A stretch of 64,000 nucleotides of DNA from Guyparkeria sp016278265 (GCF_044582145.1 NZ_JBDODO010000005.1); one strand, 5' to 3'; numbered from the stretch's first letter, positions 7,790-17,872 are shown. A program made the numbers and translations. Notes: generated by a model not told the origin, from the letters alone.

Positions 7790-9846
7790 CGAGTCGCATC
7801 CTCGGAGGCGGCGATCCCGTGTTGTTTCAGCAGCGGCTCGATGCTCGGTTCGCGCCCGCGGAAGGCCTTGAACAGGGCCATCGGGTCTTCGCTGCCACCG
7901 CGTTCGAGGATATGGACCAGGAAATCCGATCCGGCGCGCTCGTTGAACACCCCGTCTTCCTCGAAGCGTGACCAGGCATCCGCGGAGAGAACCTCCGCCC
8001 ACTTGTAGCTGTAGTAGCCGGCCGCGTAGCCACCGGCAAAGATGTGCGCGAATCCATGCTGGAAGCGGTTGTAGGCGGGCGGCTGGATCACGGCCACCGA
8101 CTGGCGTACCTGATCGAGCGTTTCCTGGATCCGGGCGCCCGTGGCCGGGTCGAAATCCTGGTGCAGGAGCAGGTCGAACAGTGAGAATTCCAGTTGGCGG
8201 ACCATCTGCATGCCGGCCTGGAACTGGCGCGCGGCACGTAGACGATCGAACAACTCGGCCGGCAGCGGCTCACCGGTGTCAACGTGATGGGCGAACAGGT
8301 CGAGTGCCTCGCGCTCCCAGCACCAGTTCTCGAGGAACTGGCTGGGGAGTTCGACCGCATCCCAGGCAACCCCACTGATTCCCGACACGCTGGCAGCATC
8401 CACTTGGGTAAGCAGGTGATGCAAGCCATGGCCGAACTCGTGGAACAGCGTGGTGACCTCGTCATGCGTGAGCAGCGCTGGCTCGCCACCCACCGGCGGG
8501 GTGAAGTTGCAGGTTAGGAAGGCGGCCGGCTGCTGGATGCTCCCGTTGGGCAGTCGGTGCCGTTGAATCGCACCCGCCATCCAGGCACCGCCGCGCTTGT
8601 GGGCGCGCGCGTATAGGTCGAGGTAAAACCGGCCCCGCGGGTTACCGTCCCGATCCTCGATCTCATAGAAGCGAACGTCCGGGTGCCAGGTGGGCACGTC
8701 ATTGCGCTCGCGCACCTGGATACCGAATAGGCGCTCGACCACGGTAAACAGGCCGTCCACGACACGGTCGGCGGGGAAGTAGGGCTTCAATTGCTCTTGA
8801 GAAATGGCGAAACGGGCCTCACGCAGCTTCTCACCAAAGAACATCAGGTCCCATGGCTGCAATGTGTCGGGGCCGCCAGATTCCCGGGCGAAGGCCTGGA
8901 GATCGGCCAGTTCCTGGCGAGCCTTGGGGACCGCCTGTTCCGTCAATTCCTGCAGGAACTCGAGGACCTCGGCCGGGTTGCTGGCCATCTTGGTTTCCAG
9001 CGAACGCTGGGCGTAATTGTCGAAACCGAGCAATTGCGCCAATTCGTGGCGGATGGCGAGGATGCGATCCATGATCGGGCCGTTGTCCCACCGTCCGGCA
9101 TGTGGACCGACATCGGAGGCGCGCGTGACGAACGCCTCGTAGAGTGTCTCGCGCAGGCCACGGTCTTCGGCCTGGGTCATGACAGCGATGAAGCTGGGCA
9201 TGTCGAGCGTGATTCGCCAGCCGGCTCGTTCGGCACGTTCGGCCGCCTCGCGGAACAGGGCGCGAGACGATTCCGGCAGCCCGGCGAGGCGCGACTCGTC
9301 CTCGATATCCAGCGACCAGGCATTCGTGGCATCCAGCAGGTTGTTGGCAAAGCGGGTGCTCAGTTGGGACAGCTCGCTCTTGAGCACCTTGAATCGCTCC
9401 TTGTCGGCTGGCTGCAGGTCGACCCCGGCGAGTCGAAAGTCGCGGATCGCGTTTTCCACCACCCGGCGCTGGGCAACAGAAAGCGTCTCGAAGTCGGCTC
9501 GCTCGCTGACTTCCCGGTAGGCCGAAAACAGGGTCTCGTTCTGCCCGAGGTCGGTCGAGTAGTCGGACAGCTTGGGCAGGCAGGCCTCGTAGGCGGAGCG
9601 CAGTTCCGGGGTGTTGACCACCGCATTGAAGTGGCTGACGGGAGACCAGGCACGGTCGACCCGGTCTTCCAGCGCCTCCATCGGGGCGACGAAATTTTCC
9701 CAGGTGAACGGGGCACCCTGGTCCAGGCGCTCGGCAATGGCCGCCCGGTTCTCACTGAGGATGCGGTCGATGGCCGGCTCGACATGCTCCGGCAGGATGC
9801 GATCGAAGGCCGGAAGATCCGGGGTATCCAGCAAGGGATTGGACAT
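7786..9846 (-). CDS. prlC: oligopeptidase A (M3 zinc metallopeptidase)
   Basis: A 686-residue cytoplasmic peptidase that degrades signal peptides and other short peptides. The zinc site is the HEFGHGLHH stretch around residue 468, within the M3-typical TTLFHEFGHGLHHLLT. Length and the N-terminal helical channel domain match E. coli OpdA (680 aa). The start chosen is MSNPLLDTPDLP at 9844-9846; the upstream frame to 10014 has no homologous sequence. First gene of a three-gene overlapping unit. Confidence 0.95.
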   Translation of the reverse strand: MSNPLLDTPDLPAFDRILPEHVEPAIDRILSENRAAIAERLDQGAPFTWENFVAPMEALEDRVDRAWSPVSHFNAVVNTPELRSAYEACLPKLSDYSTDLGQNETLFSAYREVSERADFETLSVAQRRVVENAIRDFRLAGVDLQPADKERFKVLKSELSQLSTRFANNLLDATNAWSLDIEDESRLAGLPESSRALFREAAERAERAGWRITLDMPSFIAVMTQAEDRGLRETLYEAFVTRASDVGPHAGRWDNGPIMDRILAIRHELAQLLGFDNYAQRSLETKMASNPAEVLEFLQELTEQAVPKARQELADLQAFARESGGPDTLQPWDLMFFGEKLREARFAISQEQLKPYFPADRVVDGLFTVVERLFGIQVRERNDVPTWHPDVRFYEIEDRDGNPRGRFYLDLYARAHKRGGAWMAGAIQRHRLPNGSIQQPAAFLTCNFTPPVGGEPALLTHDEVTTLFHEFGHGLHHLLTQVDAASVSGISGVAWDAVELPSQFLENWCWEREALDLFAHHVDTGEPLPAELFDRLRAARQFQAGMQMVRQLEFSLFDLLLHQDFDPATGARIQETLDQVRQSVAVIQPPAYNRFQHGFAHIFAGGYAAGYYSYKWAEVLSADAWSRFEEDGVFNERAGSDFLVHILERGGSEDPMALFKAFRGREPSIEPLLKQHGIAASEDATR

Positions 9847-10030
9847 GCGTGACTCTCGACGAATGGTTGAGCGATTGGCGTTCAGATTAGCATTTTTGTC
9901 TGTTCGGCCGGCCGCTGCGTGGCATGTGGTGGGGTATACGACTACGCTAAATGCGTTTGCGTGAATCCATGCCAGCCGCCTCCACTGAAGGCCAAGACAA
10001 TTCTGTTCCCACATTGGACCCGCTAGCGAA

Positions 10031-11141
10031 ATGAATCCTTGTGCTCGTTTGCCCCGTGCCGTTGATCACGCCCTTGGTTGGGCGATGGCGGGGGCCCTTT
10101 TCCTGTCTGTCCCTGCCGGGGCGGCCGAGGGGCCCCGCGTGGTGACCGAAACGGCCACGCCGAGCGAGATCATCGCGATGGTGCCACTTGACGGCACGGT
10201 GAGCAGCCTGCATACGGCCGCGTTGTCGGTGGAAGTTGCCGGCTTGGTCGAGGCCGTGCTGGTGGAAACCGGCGACCGGGTCACGGCCGGCATGGCACTG
10301 TTCGAACTGGATGATGAACTCGAGCGGTTGTCAGTGAGCAGCCTCGAGGCCGAATGGCGTGAGGCGGTCGCGGCTCGTCAGGAAGCCGCTCGTCGTCTCG
10401 ATGAGGCCCGATCGGTCGGGGCCGGCCGCAATATCCCGGAAACCGAGGTTCAGGCCCGGGCCAGCACGGTCCGGCAGGCGGAGGCACGCGTGGCGCGGCT
10501 CAGCGCCAATCTCGATAGCGGGCGGGCGCGGCTGGATCGTCACCGCCTGGTGGCCCCGTTTGACGGCGTGGTCACCGAACGGCACGCGGAACGGGGTGAA
10601 TGGGTCGCCCCGGGAGAGGCATTGGTCCGCCTGGTCGATCGGGAAGCGCTGCGCCTCGATTATCCCGTCCCCCAGCGTTATTACCCGTTGTTGGGCGATG
10701 ACGCCGTGCTCGATTATCGCGTCGATGGCGCGTCCACGGGCTGGCAGTCTGCCGAGATCGCCACCGTGGTGCCGGTGACCGATCCGACTTCGAGGACCTT
10801 TTTTGCTGCGCGGGAAGGCGGCCAAGGACAAGACCTTGCTGCCCGGGATGGCGGTGGAGGGGCGTCTGCGATTACCGACAGGGCGTGAAGGCCTGACCGT
10901 CGCACGGGATGCCGTGCAGCGTTATCCGGATGGGCGCACGACGGTGTGGGTGCTCGATGACGGGGATGGGCAGACCGTGGTCGAGCGCCAGGTCGAAATG
11001 GCGCAGGGATTCGATGACCGCGTGGTGGTAACGGCGGGTCTCAAGCCGGGTGCCCAGGTGATCGTGCGAGGCAACGAGGCGCTCGAAGCGGGCATGGCAG
11101 TGCGTATCGGTGATCACGATGCCGAGGCGGGGCCCAACTGA
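10031..11141 (+). pseudogene. RND periplasmic adaptor (HlyD/AcrA type), frameshifted
   Basis: Two overlapping frames together encode one membrane-fusion protein. The first (from 10031) has a signal peptide ending near AGAAEG, a lipoyl half-motif, an alpha-hairpin and the barrel, and runs normally up to DPTSRTF, after which it becomes nonsense ending at 10888. The second, in the +1 frame, resumes with LLRGKAAKDKTLLPGMAVEGRL, exactly the expected continuation of the adaptor beta domain, and stops at 11139-11141. The break falls in a run of six Ts at 10799-10804; five Ts would restore the protein. The permease start overlaps the stop (TGATG). Either a real null mutation, a sequencing error or slippage. 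Confidence 0.82.
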
Positions 11142-14100
11142 TGTTCGCCGGGGTTGTCCGTCACGGCACGCTGGTCACCGTCGTCACCTTGATCATTGCC
11201 ATTCTCGGGGCGGTCGCCGCCTTGCGAATCCCGGTGCTGATGATCCCGGATCTCGATGTGCGCACCATCACCGTCGAGACCCGCTGGCCTGGTGCCACGC
11301 CCCAGGACATCGAGAAGGACATCCTGATCGAGCAGGAGCGCTACCTGCGCAATATCCCTGGCTTGGCGGAACTCAATGCCACCGCCACCAGCGATGCGGC
11401 GGAGATCGAGCTGGAATTTCCCTTCGGCACCGATATCACCGAGGCGCTGATCGAGGTCAACAATGCCTTGAGCCAGGTGCCGGATTATCCGCGCAATGTC
11501 GACGAACCGCGCATCGCGGCCACCTCGTTTTCCTCCAATGCCTTCATGTACTTCCGGGTCGCGACGCTGCCGGACAACCCGCGTGGTCTGGACATTGATC
11601 TGATGCGCGACTTCGTCTACGACGAGGTCCGCTCGCGCATGGAGAGTGTGCCCGGGGTCTCGGAGGTCACCATGCGCGGCGGCGCCGAGCGGCAGATGCA
11701 GATCCACGTCGACGAACGCCAGCTGGCGCGCCGCGGACTGACCCTGCTCGATCTGCGTGATGCCATTCGCGCGCGCAACCAGGACATTTCCGGCGGGGAG
11801 GTGGATGCCGGCAAACGACGGTATCTGCTGCGCACCGTGGGTCGTTTCGCCAGCGCCGAGGAGCTCGAGCAACTGGTGATCACCCGGCGGGGCGATGCCG
11901 TGATCCGGCTGGGTGACGTGGCGGAGGTCGAGCAAGGTGGGTCGCGCCAGCGGGCGCTCGCCTTCACCAACGGCCAGAAGGTGATCGGTCTGCAGGTGCG
12001 TCGCGAGAGTGGCTCGAATGTCATCGACATCAAGTACGCCATGATCGACGAGGTCGAGCGCATCAACGAGGAGGTGCTCGAGCCGGCCGGGATGATCCTG
12101 GAGCTCAACACCGATGATGCGCGCTACGTCGAGGCCTCGATCCAGAACGTCTGGGTCAATATGGGTCTCGGGGCGGCGTTCGCGACCTTGGTCCTGTTCC
12201 TGTTCCTGCGCTCGACGCGCGCCACCCTGGTCGGGGTTATCGGCATTCCGTTGTGTGCGATCGCCGCGTTTCTCGGGCTGCTGATCACCGGGCGGACCAT
12301 CAACGTGATCTCGCTCGCCGGGGTGGCCTTCGCCATTGGCATGACCGTGGACAACAGCATCGTGGTGCTGGAGAACATCGAGCGATTGCGTCGCCGGGGC
12401 ATGGCCCGGCTGGAATCCGCGGTCGAGGGTGTACGCGAGGTCTGGCCGGCGGTGCTGGCCTCGACGGCAACCACGGTCTTGGTGTTTCTGCCGATTCTCT
12501 TCATCCGGGAAGAGGCGGGCCAGTTGTACTCGGATGTGGCCATCGCGATCGCCGCGGCGATCATGGCCTCGATGCTGGTCGCGGTGATGCTGATCCCGAC
12601 CCTCAGTGCGCGCCTGGATTTCGGTGGGTCAGGCCACGAAGGGGAGCGGACCCCGGCATGGGGAAGGGCCATCGAGGCAGGGGTGCTTGGCATGATCGGG
12701 TCGCGGCTGCGGCGCTGGTTGACCATGGCCGTGGTGCTAGTGATGAGCGTGTCGATCGTCGCGTTTCTCACCCCGCCCGCCGAATACCTGCCGGAAGGGG
12801 AGGAGCCCAAGACCTTCGCGGTGATGAACGCGCCGCCCGGCTATAACCTCGACGAGATGGCGCGGATCGCCGAGGAGGTCGAGGCCCATCTCCTGCCGGC
12901 GGTCGATGCCGACCCGGGCGCCTTCGAGCGTGGCGACACCCCCGTGCCGCCGCTGCGCAACCTGGTCATGCAGGTCCAGCCCACCCAGATTCGAGTGATT
13001 TCCGAGACGATCGACCCCGACCATATCGACGCGCTGATGACCGAGATCACCCGTTTCTATGAGCAGTATCCGGGGATGCGGGCGTTTGCGGCCAAGGGGT
13101 CGATCATTTCCAGCAACGATGGGGGTACCCGCAATATCTCGCTGGATATTGCCGGGGCCGATCTGGCGGCTATCTACCAGGTCGCGAACCGCGCCTACGA
13201 GCGGGCCGAGGTGATTTTCGACAACCCCCGCATCCAGACGCGCCCATCGACACTGGAACTCGCCCAGCCACTGGTCGAGATCCGCCCGGACTGGGATCGG
13301 GCTGCCGAACTGGGCTTGAGCATGGAGGCGATCGGCTTTTCCGTCTCGGCCCTGACGGAAGGGGCCTACGTGGATGATTTCTTTCTCGACGACGACAAGA
13401 TCGACATCTATCTGTACGGAGCGGGCGGTCGCGATCCGCGGCTGGCACGACTCGACGAGATCCTGCTGAAAAGCCCGCAGGGCGCCAGCCTGCCGTTGTC
13501 ATCGATAGCGCGTATCGACACGCGGGTGGACACCAGCATTGTCCGCCGCGTCGATGGCAAACGGATGGTGACCCTCGACATCATCCCGCCGGATTCGGTG
13601 GCCCTGGAGGCCGGGGTCGAGCGGGTGCGCGAGGAGCTGGTCGGTGAGATGCGCGCCGCGGGAGAGATCCCTGCCGGCGTCAGCCTGTCGATCTCCGGGG
13701 CGTCCGATCAGCTCAACGCCACCCGCAAGGCGCTTTCCGGCAATTTCGTGATCGCGCTGGCGATCATCTATCTGCTTCTGGTCGCCATCTTCACCCACTG
13801 GCGATACCCGTTGCTGATCATGACCGCGATTCCCCTCGGCATCGCCGGTGGCATTGCCGGGCTGGCGCTGATGAACCTGGTGGGTGGTCTGCTGCCGGCA
13901 GTCGGTCTGAAGGCCATCAGTCAGCCGTTCGACATGATCACCATGCTCGGCTTTCTGATCCTGATGGGCACGGTGGTCAACAATCCGATCCTGCTGGTCG
14001 AACAGGCCCGGCGCAGTTTTGCCGACGGACGTGATGCGGTCGGGGCGGTCATGGATGCCGTCGCGGTGCGGCTGCGCCCGATCGTGATGACCACGCTGAC

Positions 14101-14281
14101 TACCATCAGCGGTCTCTCGCCGCTGGTATTGATCCCCGGGGAGGGGACCGAGCTTTATCGCGGGGTCGGGGCGATCGTGATGTTCGGGTTGCTGGGCGCG
14201 ACCATCGTGACACTGACCTTCCTGCCCGCGCTGACGGCGACCGTCCTCGGTATCGCGCAACGCCACGCACGAACGGACTGA
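11141..14281 (+). CDS. RND-family efflux permease (AcrB-like, divergent proton relay)
   Basis: A 1046-residue inner-membrane transporter with the RND plan: TM1 at the N-terminus, two large periplasmic loops (about 35-335 and 560-865) and two groups of TM helices. In TM4 the AcrB Asp-Asp pair is D404-N405 (GMTVDNSIVV) and in TM10 the AcrB Lys940 position is N947 (GTVVNNPILLVEQ). This D-N/N-N pattern occurs in a known RND branch apart from HAE1 drug pumps. Its ATG shares one base with the adaptor stop. No outer-membrane channel gene is adjacent; substrate unknown. Confidence 0.88.
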   Translation: MFAGVVRHGTLVTVVTLIIAILGAVAALRIPVLMIPDLDVRTITVETRWPGATPQDIEKDILIEQERYLRNIPGLAELNATATSDAAEIELEFPFGTDITEALIEVNNALSQVPDYPRNVDEPRIAATSFSSNAFMYFRVATLPDNPRGLDIDLMRDFVYDEVRSRMESVPGVSEVTMRGGAERQMQIHVDERQLARRGLTLLDLRDAIRARNQDISGGEVDAGKRRYLLRTVGRFASAEELEQLVITRRGDAVIRLGDVAEVEQGGSRQRALAFTNGQKVIGLQVRRESGSNVIDIKYAMIDEVERINEEVLEPAGMILELNTDDARYVEASIQNVWVNMGLGAAFATLVLFLFLRSTRATLVGVIGIPLCAIAAFLGLLITGRTINVISLAGVAFAIGMTVDNSIVVLENIERLRRRGMARLESAVEGVREVWPAVLASTATTVLVFLPILFIREEAGQLYSDVAIAIAAAIMASMLVAVMLIPTLSARLDFGGSGHEGERTPAWGRAIEAGVLGMIGSRLRRWLTMAVVLVMSVSIVAFLTPPAEYLPEGEEPKTFAVMNAPPGYNLDEMARIAEEVEAHLLPAVDADPGAFERGDTPVPPLRNLVMQVQPTQIRVISETIDPDHIDALMTEITRFYEQYPGMRAFAAKGSIISSNDGGTRNISLDIAGADLAAIYQVANRAYERAEVIFDNPRIQTRPSTLELAQPLVEIRPDWDRAAELGLSMEAIGFSVSALTEGAYVDDFFLDDDKIDIYLYGAGGRDPRLARLDEILLKSPQGASLPLSSIARIDTRVDTSIVRRVDGKRMVTLDIIPPDSVALEAGVERVREELVGEMRAAGEIPAGVSLSISGASDQLNATRKALSGNFVIALAIIYLLLVAIFTHWRYPLLIMTAIPLGIAGGIAGLALMNLVGGLLPAVGLKAISQPFDMITMLGFLILMGTVVNNPILLVEQARRSFADGRDAVGAVMDAVAVRLRPIVMTTLTTISGLSPLVLIPGEGTELYRGVGAIVMFGLLGATIVTLTFLPALTATVLGIAQRHARTD

Positions 14282-14293
14282 CTCGGCACAAAC

Positions 14294-14330
14294 AAAAAGC
14301 CCCGAGGGCAATGCCTTCGGGGCTTTTCTT
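14294..14330. terminator. bidirectional terminator between RND permease and tRNA-fMet copy 2
   Basis: The stem GCCCCGA/TCGGGGC lies between an A-run on the left and a T-run on the right, so it terminates both the rightward RND operon and the leftward tRNA. A closely similar hairpin follows the other tRNA copy. Confidence 0.85.
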
Positions 14331-14333
14331 ATC

Positions 14334-14410
<77 letters not shown>

Positions 14411-14425
14411 TCTGGTATGGCGCGC

Positions 14426-14453
14426 ATTGTACGCAGACTCGCCACGCTGTCAA
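14426..14453 (-). promoter_or_regulatory. sigma-70 promoter of tRNA-fMet copy 2
   Basis: Reading leftward, a perfect -35 TTGACA (14448-14453) is separated by 16 bp from -10 TACAAT (14426-14431), which lies 15 bp upstream of the mature tRNA 5' end. Confidence 0.85.
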
Positions 14454-14489
14454 GGGACGATCCACACGAAACTGATTCCCCTCGAAAAT

Positions 14490-14525
14490 GAAAAAAGCCC
14501 CGAAGGCGATGCCTCGGGGCTTTTT
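14490..14525 (-). terminator. terminator of tRNA-fMet copy 1
   Basis: The GC stem GCCCCGA.GGC/GCC.TCGGGGC is flanked by an A-run and a T-run (14490-14525) between the two tRNA genes. It is nearly the same as the hairpin after copy 2, suggesting the tRNA and its terminator were duplicated together. Confidence 0.8.
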
Positions 14526-14530
14526 GAATC

Positions 14531-14607
<77 letters not shown>

Positions 14608-14613
14608 AGACGA

Positions 14614-14641
14614 ATTATACACAGATCCGGGCCGAAGTCAC
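14614..14641 (-). promoter_or_regulatory. promoter of tRNA-fMet copy 1
   Basis: Leftward -35 GTGACT (14636-14641), a 16-bp spacer and a perfect -10 TATAAT (14614-14619), ending 6 bp before the tRNA. It lies in the short gap after metG, so the tRNA need not depend on metG transcription. Confidence 0.75.
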
Positions 14642-14651
14642 ACAACCGTTA

Positions 14652-16712
14652 TTACTTTACCCGCGTGCCCGGCGTGGCGCCTTCGTCCGGCGAGAGGATG
14701 TGCAGGTCCGAGCCACCCGAACCCGCCGCCAGCACCATCCCTTCGGAGAGACCGAACTTCATCTTGCGCGGGGCGAGGTTGGCGACCATCACGGTGTGAC
14801 GTCCGACCAGCGTGGCCGGGTCGTAGGCGGCCTTGATGCCGGCAAACACCTGGCGTGGCTTGTCTTCACCGATATCGAGCGACAGGCGCAACAGTTTGTC
14901 GGCCCCCTCGACGTGATCGGCCTCGAGGATTTTCGCGATGCGCAGGTCGACGGCACCGAACTGCTTGATGTCGATGGTCTCGGCGATCGGCTCGATCTCA
15001 CGCTCGACCGACTTTTGCTCTGCCGTACTCGTCGCGCCGCCCGCCTTGGTGTTGGCCTCGTCGATGGCATCCTGCTTGGCCGCCGCCAGAAGTGCCTCTA
15101 TCGACGACTCCTCGATCCGCTGCATCATCGGCTTGAACTTGTTGATCGGGTGATCGAGCAGCGGCTGGTTCAGCCCCTGCCAGGTCAAAGCATTGATATT
15201 GAGGAACTCGGCCGCCTTGGCAGCGAGCTTCGGCAGTACTGGCGAGAGATAGTTCATCAGCACGGCGAAGGCGTTGATGCCGTCGGTGCAGATCGCTTGC
15301 ACCTCGTCGCGCGTGCCCTCGTCCTTGGCCAGCACCCAGGGCTTGCGCTCGTCGATGTACTGGTTGGCCCGGTCGGCCAGCGCCATGATCTCGCGCATGG
15401 CGGCAGAGTATTCGCGGCGCTCGTAGCGCTCGGCGATGCCGGCAGCGGCCTGCGTCATCTCTTGATGGAGTTCCGGGCGCTCCAGTGTCGTGGCCAGCCG
15501 GCCGTCGAAGTGCTTCTTGATGAACCCCGCGCAGCGGCTGGCGATATTGACCACCTTGCCCACCAAATCCGCGTTGACGCGATAGCGGAAGTCCTCGAGG
15601 TTGAGGTCGATGTCGTCGATGCCCGAGCCGAGCTTGGCCGCGAAGTAATAGCGCAGCGCCTCCGGATCGAGATGCTCGAGGTAGGTCTTCGCCTTGATGA
15701 ACGTGCCGCGCGACTTGCTCATCTTCTCGCCGTTCAGCGTGAGGAAACCGTGGGCGTGGATCGCATTCGGGGTGCGCATGCCGGCACCCATCAGGGTTGC
15801 GGGCCAAAACAGGGTGTGGAAGTAAGCGATGTCCTTGCCAATGAAGTGCACCAACTCGGTATCGGCATCTTTGCCCCAGAACTCGTCGAACGATAGCCCC
15901 TCGCGACGCGCCAGCTCGATGAACGAACCGATGTAGCCGATCGGCGCGTCCAGCCAGACATAGAAGAACTTGCCGGGGGCACCGGGGATCTCGAAGCCGA
16001 AGTAGGGCGCATCGCGGGAGATGTCCCAGGACTGCAGGCCCGATTCGAACCACTCCTGGAGCTTGGCCTTGATCGATGACTGCACTTCGGCGGCGTCGAG
16101 CCAGGCTTTCAGCCGGTCGCCAATCTTGGGCAGGTCGAAGAAGTAGTGCTCTGAGTCGCGCTCGACCGGCGTGGTGCCGGAGAGTACAGACTTCGGATTC
16201 TTCAATTCGGTGGGCGCATAAGTCGCGCCGCAGACTTCGCAGTTGTCACCGTGCTGGTCATCGGCGCCGCACTTGGGGCAGGTGCCCTTGATGAAGCGGT
16301 CCGGCAGGAACATTTGCTCGGTCTCGTCGAAGGCCTGCTTGATGGTCTTGCGACTAATCAGGCCGGCGGCATCGAGCTTGCCGAAGATTTCCTCGGCCAT
16401 TTTGCGGTTGTCGTCGGTATGCGTGCTGCCGAAGTTGTCGAAACCGATGCCGAAGCCCTGGAAGTCCGCCTCGTGGAGCTGATGGATCTTGGCGATCAGT
16501 TCCTCGGGTGTCATGCCCTCCTGTTTTGCACGCAGCATGATGGGCGTGCCATGCGTGTCATCGGCACAGACGTAACGGCAGTCGTGGCCGAACAGCTTCT
16601 GTGCACGCACCCAGATATCCGTCTGGATGGTCTCGATGATATGACCGAGGTGCAACGGACCGTTGGCGTAGGGGAGGGCGGAGGTGACGAGAATCCGGCG
16701 TTGTGTGTCCAT
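14652..16712 (-). CDS. metG: methionyl-tRNA synthetase
   Basis: A 686-residue class I aminoacyl-tRNA synthetase charging both initiator and elongator tRNA-Met. The HIGH signature is HLGH near residues 22-25, the KMSKS loop is at about 330-334 (NGEKMSKSRG), and a zinc knuckle is formed by the CPKC and CEVC pairs near 145-160. An anticodon-binding helical domain follows, then a linker and a C-terminal EMAP/Arc1p-like tRNA-binding domain (about 585-686). This matches the long E. coli-type enzyme. Two initiator tRNA genes follow directly downstream. Confidence 0.97.
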   Translation of the reverse strand: MDTQRRILVTSALPYANGPLHLGHIIETIQTDIWVRAQKLFGHDCRYVCADDTHGTPIMLRAKQEGMTPEELIAKIHQLHEADFQGFGIGFDNFGSTHTDDNRKMAEEIFGKLDAAGLISRKTIKQAFDETEQMFLPDRFIKGTCPKCGADDQHGDNCEVCGATYAPTELKNPKSVLSGTTPVERDSEHYFFDLPKIGDRLKAWLDAAEVQSSIKAKLQEWFESGLQSWDISRDAPYFGFEIPGAPGKFFYVWLDAPIGYIGSFIELARREGLSFDEFWGKDADTELVHFIGKDIAYFHTLFWPATLMGAGMRTPNAIHAHGFLTLNGEKMSKSRGTFIKAKTYLEHLDPEALRYYFAAKLGSGIDDIDLNLEDFRYRVNADLVGKVVNIASRCAGFIKKHFDGRLATTLERPELHQEMTQAAAGIAERYERREYSAAMREIMALADRANQYIDERKPWVLAKDEGTRDEVQAICTDGINAFAVLMNYLSPVLPKLAAKAAEFLNINALTWQGLNQPLLDHPINKFKPMMQRIEESSIEALLAAAKQDAIDEANTKAGGATSTAEQKSVEREIEPIAETIDIKQFGAVDLRIAKILEADHVEGADKLLRLSLDIGEDKPRQVFAGIKAAYDPATLVGRHTVMVANLAPRKMKFGLSEGMVLAAGSGGSDLHILSPDEGATPGTRVK

Positions 16713-16903
16713 GCGTATGCGCTATCTTTATAAGTAAGGTGATCGGGCCGTCGGGCGGCATAACCCCGAAAGGGCACGCCCCACAGGCGGCATCGGTGAC
16801 GATTGGTTATTCAGGGCGCGGCAGTTTAGCATGCAGCGACGTTGCCAGATTCCGGTGCCGTGCCACCGCCAACCCGCTTAAATCCGTCAGGACGCCCGAC
16901 TGC

Positions 16904-17872
16904 ATGCGTATCGCGATTGTCGCCCCCGACCTCCCGGACGAGGTCATTCCCACCTTCCCCGCCCTGACCGACGCCGTGCGTGCCCGGCCGGGCCTGAAGT
17001 TCAGCGTGATTACCGGCCCCGAGGCGGCCGGCTGGTTTCGCCGTCACCCGGACGTCGACGAGGTCGTGGTGTTCGACGGCACGGCGCTGCTTGCATCGCG
17101 CTGGACGCCGGCAGGCTGGCGCGCTGGTCGTGCCTGGAAAGAGGCCTTGCGCGCGCACCCGCAACTGGAGCAGTGCGAGTACGTGATCGACCCGTTCGGT
17201 CGCCCGGAGACCCTGGCGATGGCAAAGCGCGTCGCCGCCACCTCGGTGGGTATTGCCCGACCGGCCAAGGGTCGGCTGCCGAGACGGCAACCCTATGATT
17301 CGCAATACCCGGTGCCGGATGATCTGCACCGCGTGCAGGCCGTGCGCGTGCTGTTCGCGGCGGTACTCGAATATTCGCTGCACGATCTCAACCCGGATTA
17401 CGGGCTGTCGATCGAGGCCGAGCCGGTGGTTACGGACCTGTTGGTGGATACCGATGGTTTGCCATTCGAGCAAACGGGCATCGAGTTGATCCGACGACGC
17501 CTCGCCGAAACCGGGGTGAGCCTGGATGACGTCTCGGCCCATCCCCCCGGCGACATGGATGAATGGCAGCGCCGGCTGACGCAGAGCCGTTATGTGCTGG
17601 TCGGCAACAACCGCTGCGGCTGGCTCGCGGCCGCGCTAGGCATCCCCGGGGTTTGCGTCTGTCGTGATGGCGAGGCCAAGCACGACGGCGTGATCACCAC
17701 CCGGCGCTCCCGGCAGAAGCTGATCAATGTCGATCATCCGCCGATGAACCAGCCGGAGATCGTGGTGGAATCGATCATCCAGGTGATCACGCAGGGCAAG
17801 GCACCGATCGAGCTGCCGGAAGAGCCGTCGTCCAGCCCAGACGGCGTCGAGGTCACACCCGAACGCCCATGA
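16904..17872 (+). CDS. heptosyltransferase-like GT9 protein (divergent WaaC type)
   Basis: A 322-residue protein that aligns in outline with LPS heptosyltransferase I: N-terminal MRIAIVAPD..DEVIPTFPALTDAVRAR, a central YVIDPFGRPETLAMAKR, then the VP..HRVQAVRVLFA and DYGL elements. The family's donor-side and acceptor-side signatures are weak: the SSLGD motif at the N-terminus is replaced and no clear late GPTxP motif is seen. It may be a GT9 paralogue with altered function. The start ATG at 16904 is chosen because similarity begins there. It overlaps murB by 4 nt (ATGA). Confidence 0.65.
   Translation: MRIAIVAPDLPDEVIPTFPALTDAVRARPGLKFSVITGPEAAGWFRRHPDVDEVVVFDGTALLASRWTPAGWRAGRAWKEALRAHPQLEQCEYVIDPFGRPETLAMAKRVAATSVGIARPAKGRLPRRQPYDSQYPVPDDLHRVQAVRVLFAAVLEYSLHDLNPDYGLSIEAEPVVTDLLVDTDGLPFEQTGIELIRRRLAETGVSLDDVSAHPPGDMDEWQRRLTQSRYVLVGNNRCGWLAAALGIPGVCVCRDGEAKHDGVITTRRSRQKLINVDHPPMNQPEIVVESIIQVITQGKAPIELPEEPSSSPDGVEVTPERP

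Noticed and set aside
14461..14530. The two similar terminators considered as a repeat element or attachment site next to the tRNAs
   Set aside because: There is no integrase, no displaced tRNA 3' fragment and no foreign segment; duplication of a tRNA-terminator unit explains them.
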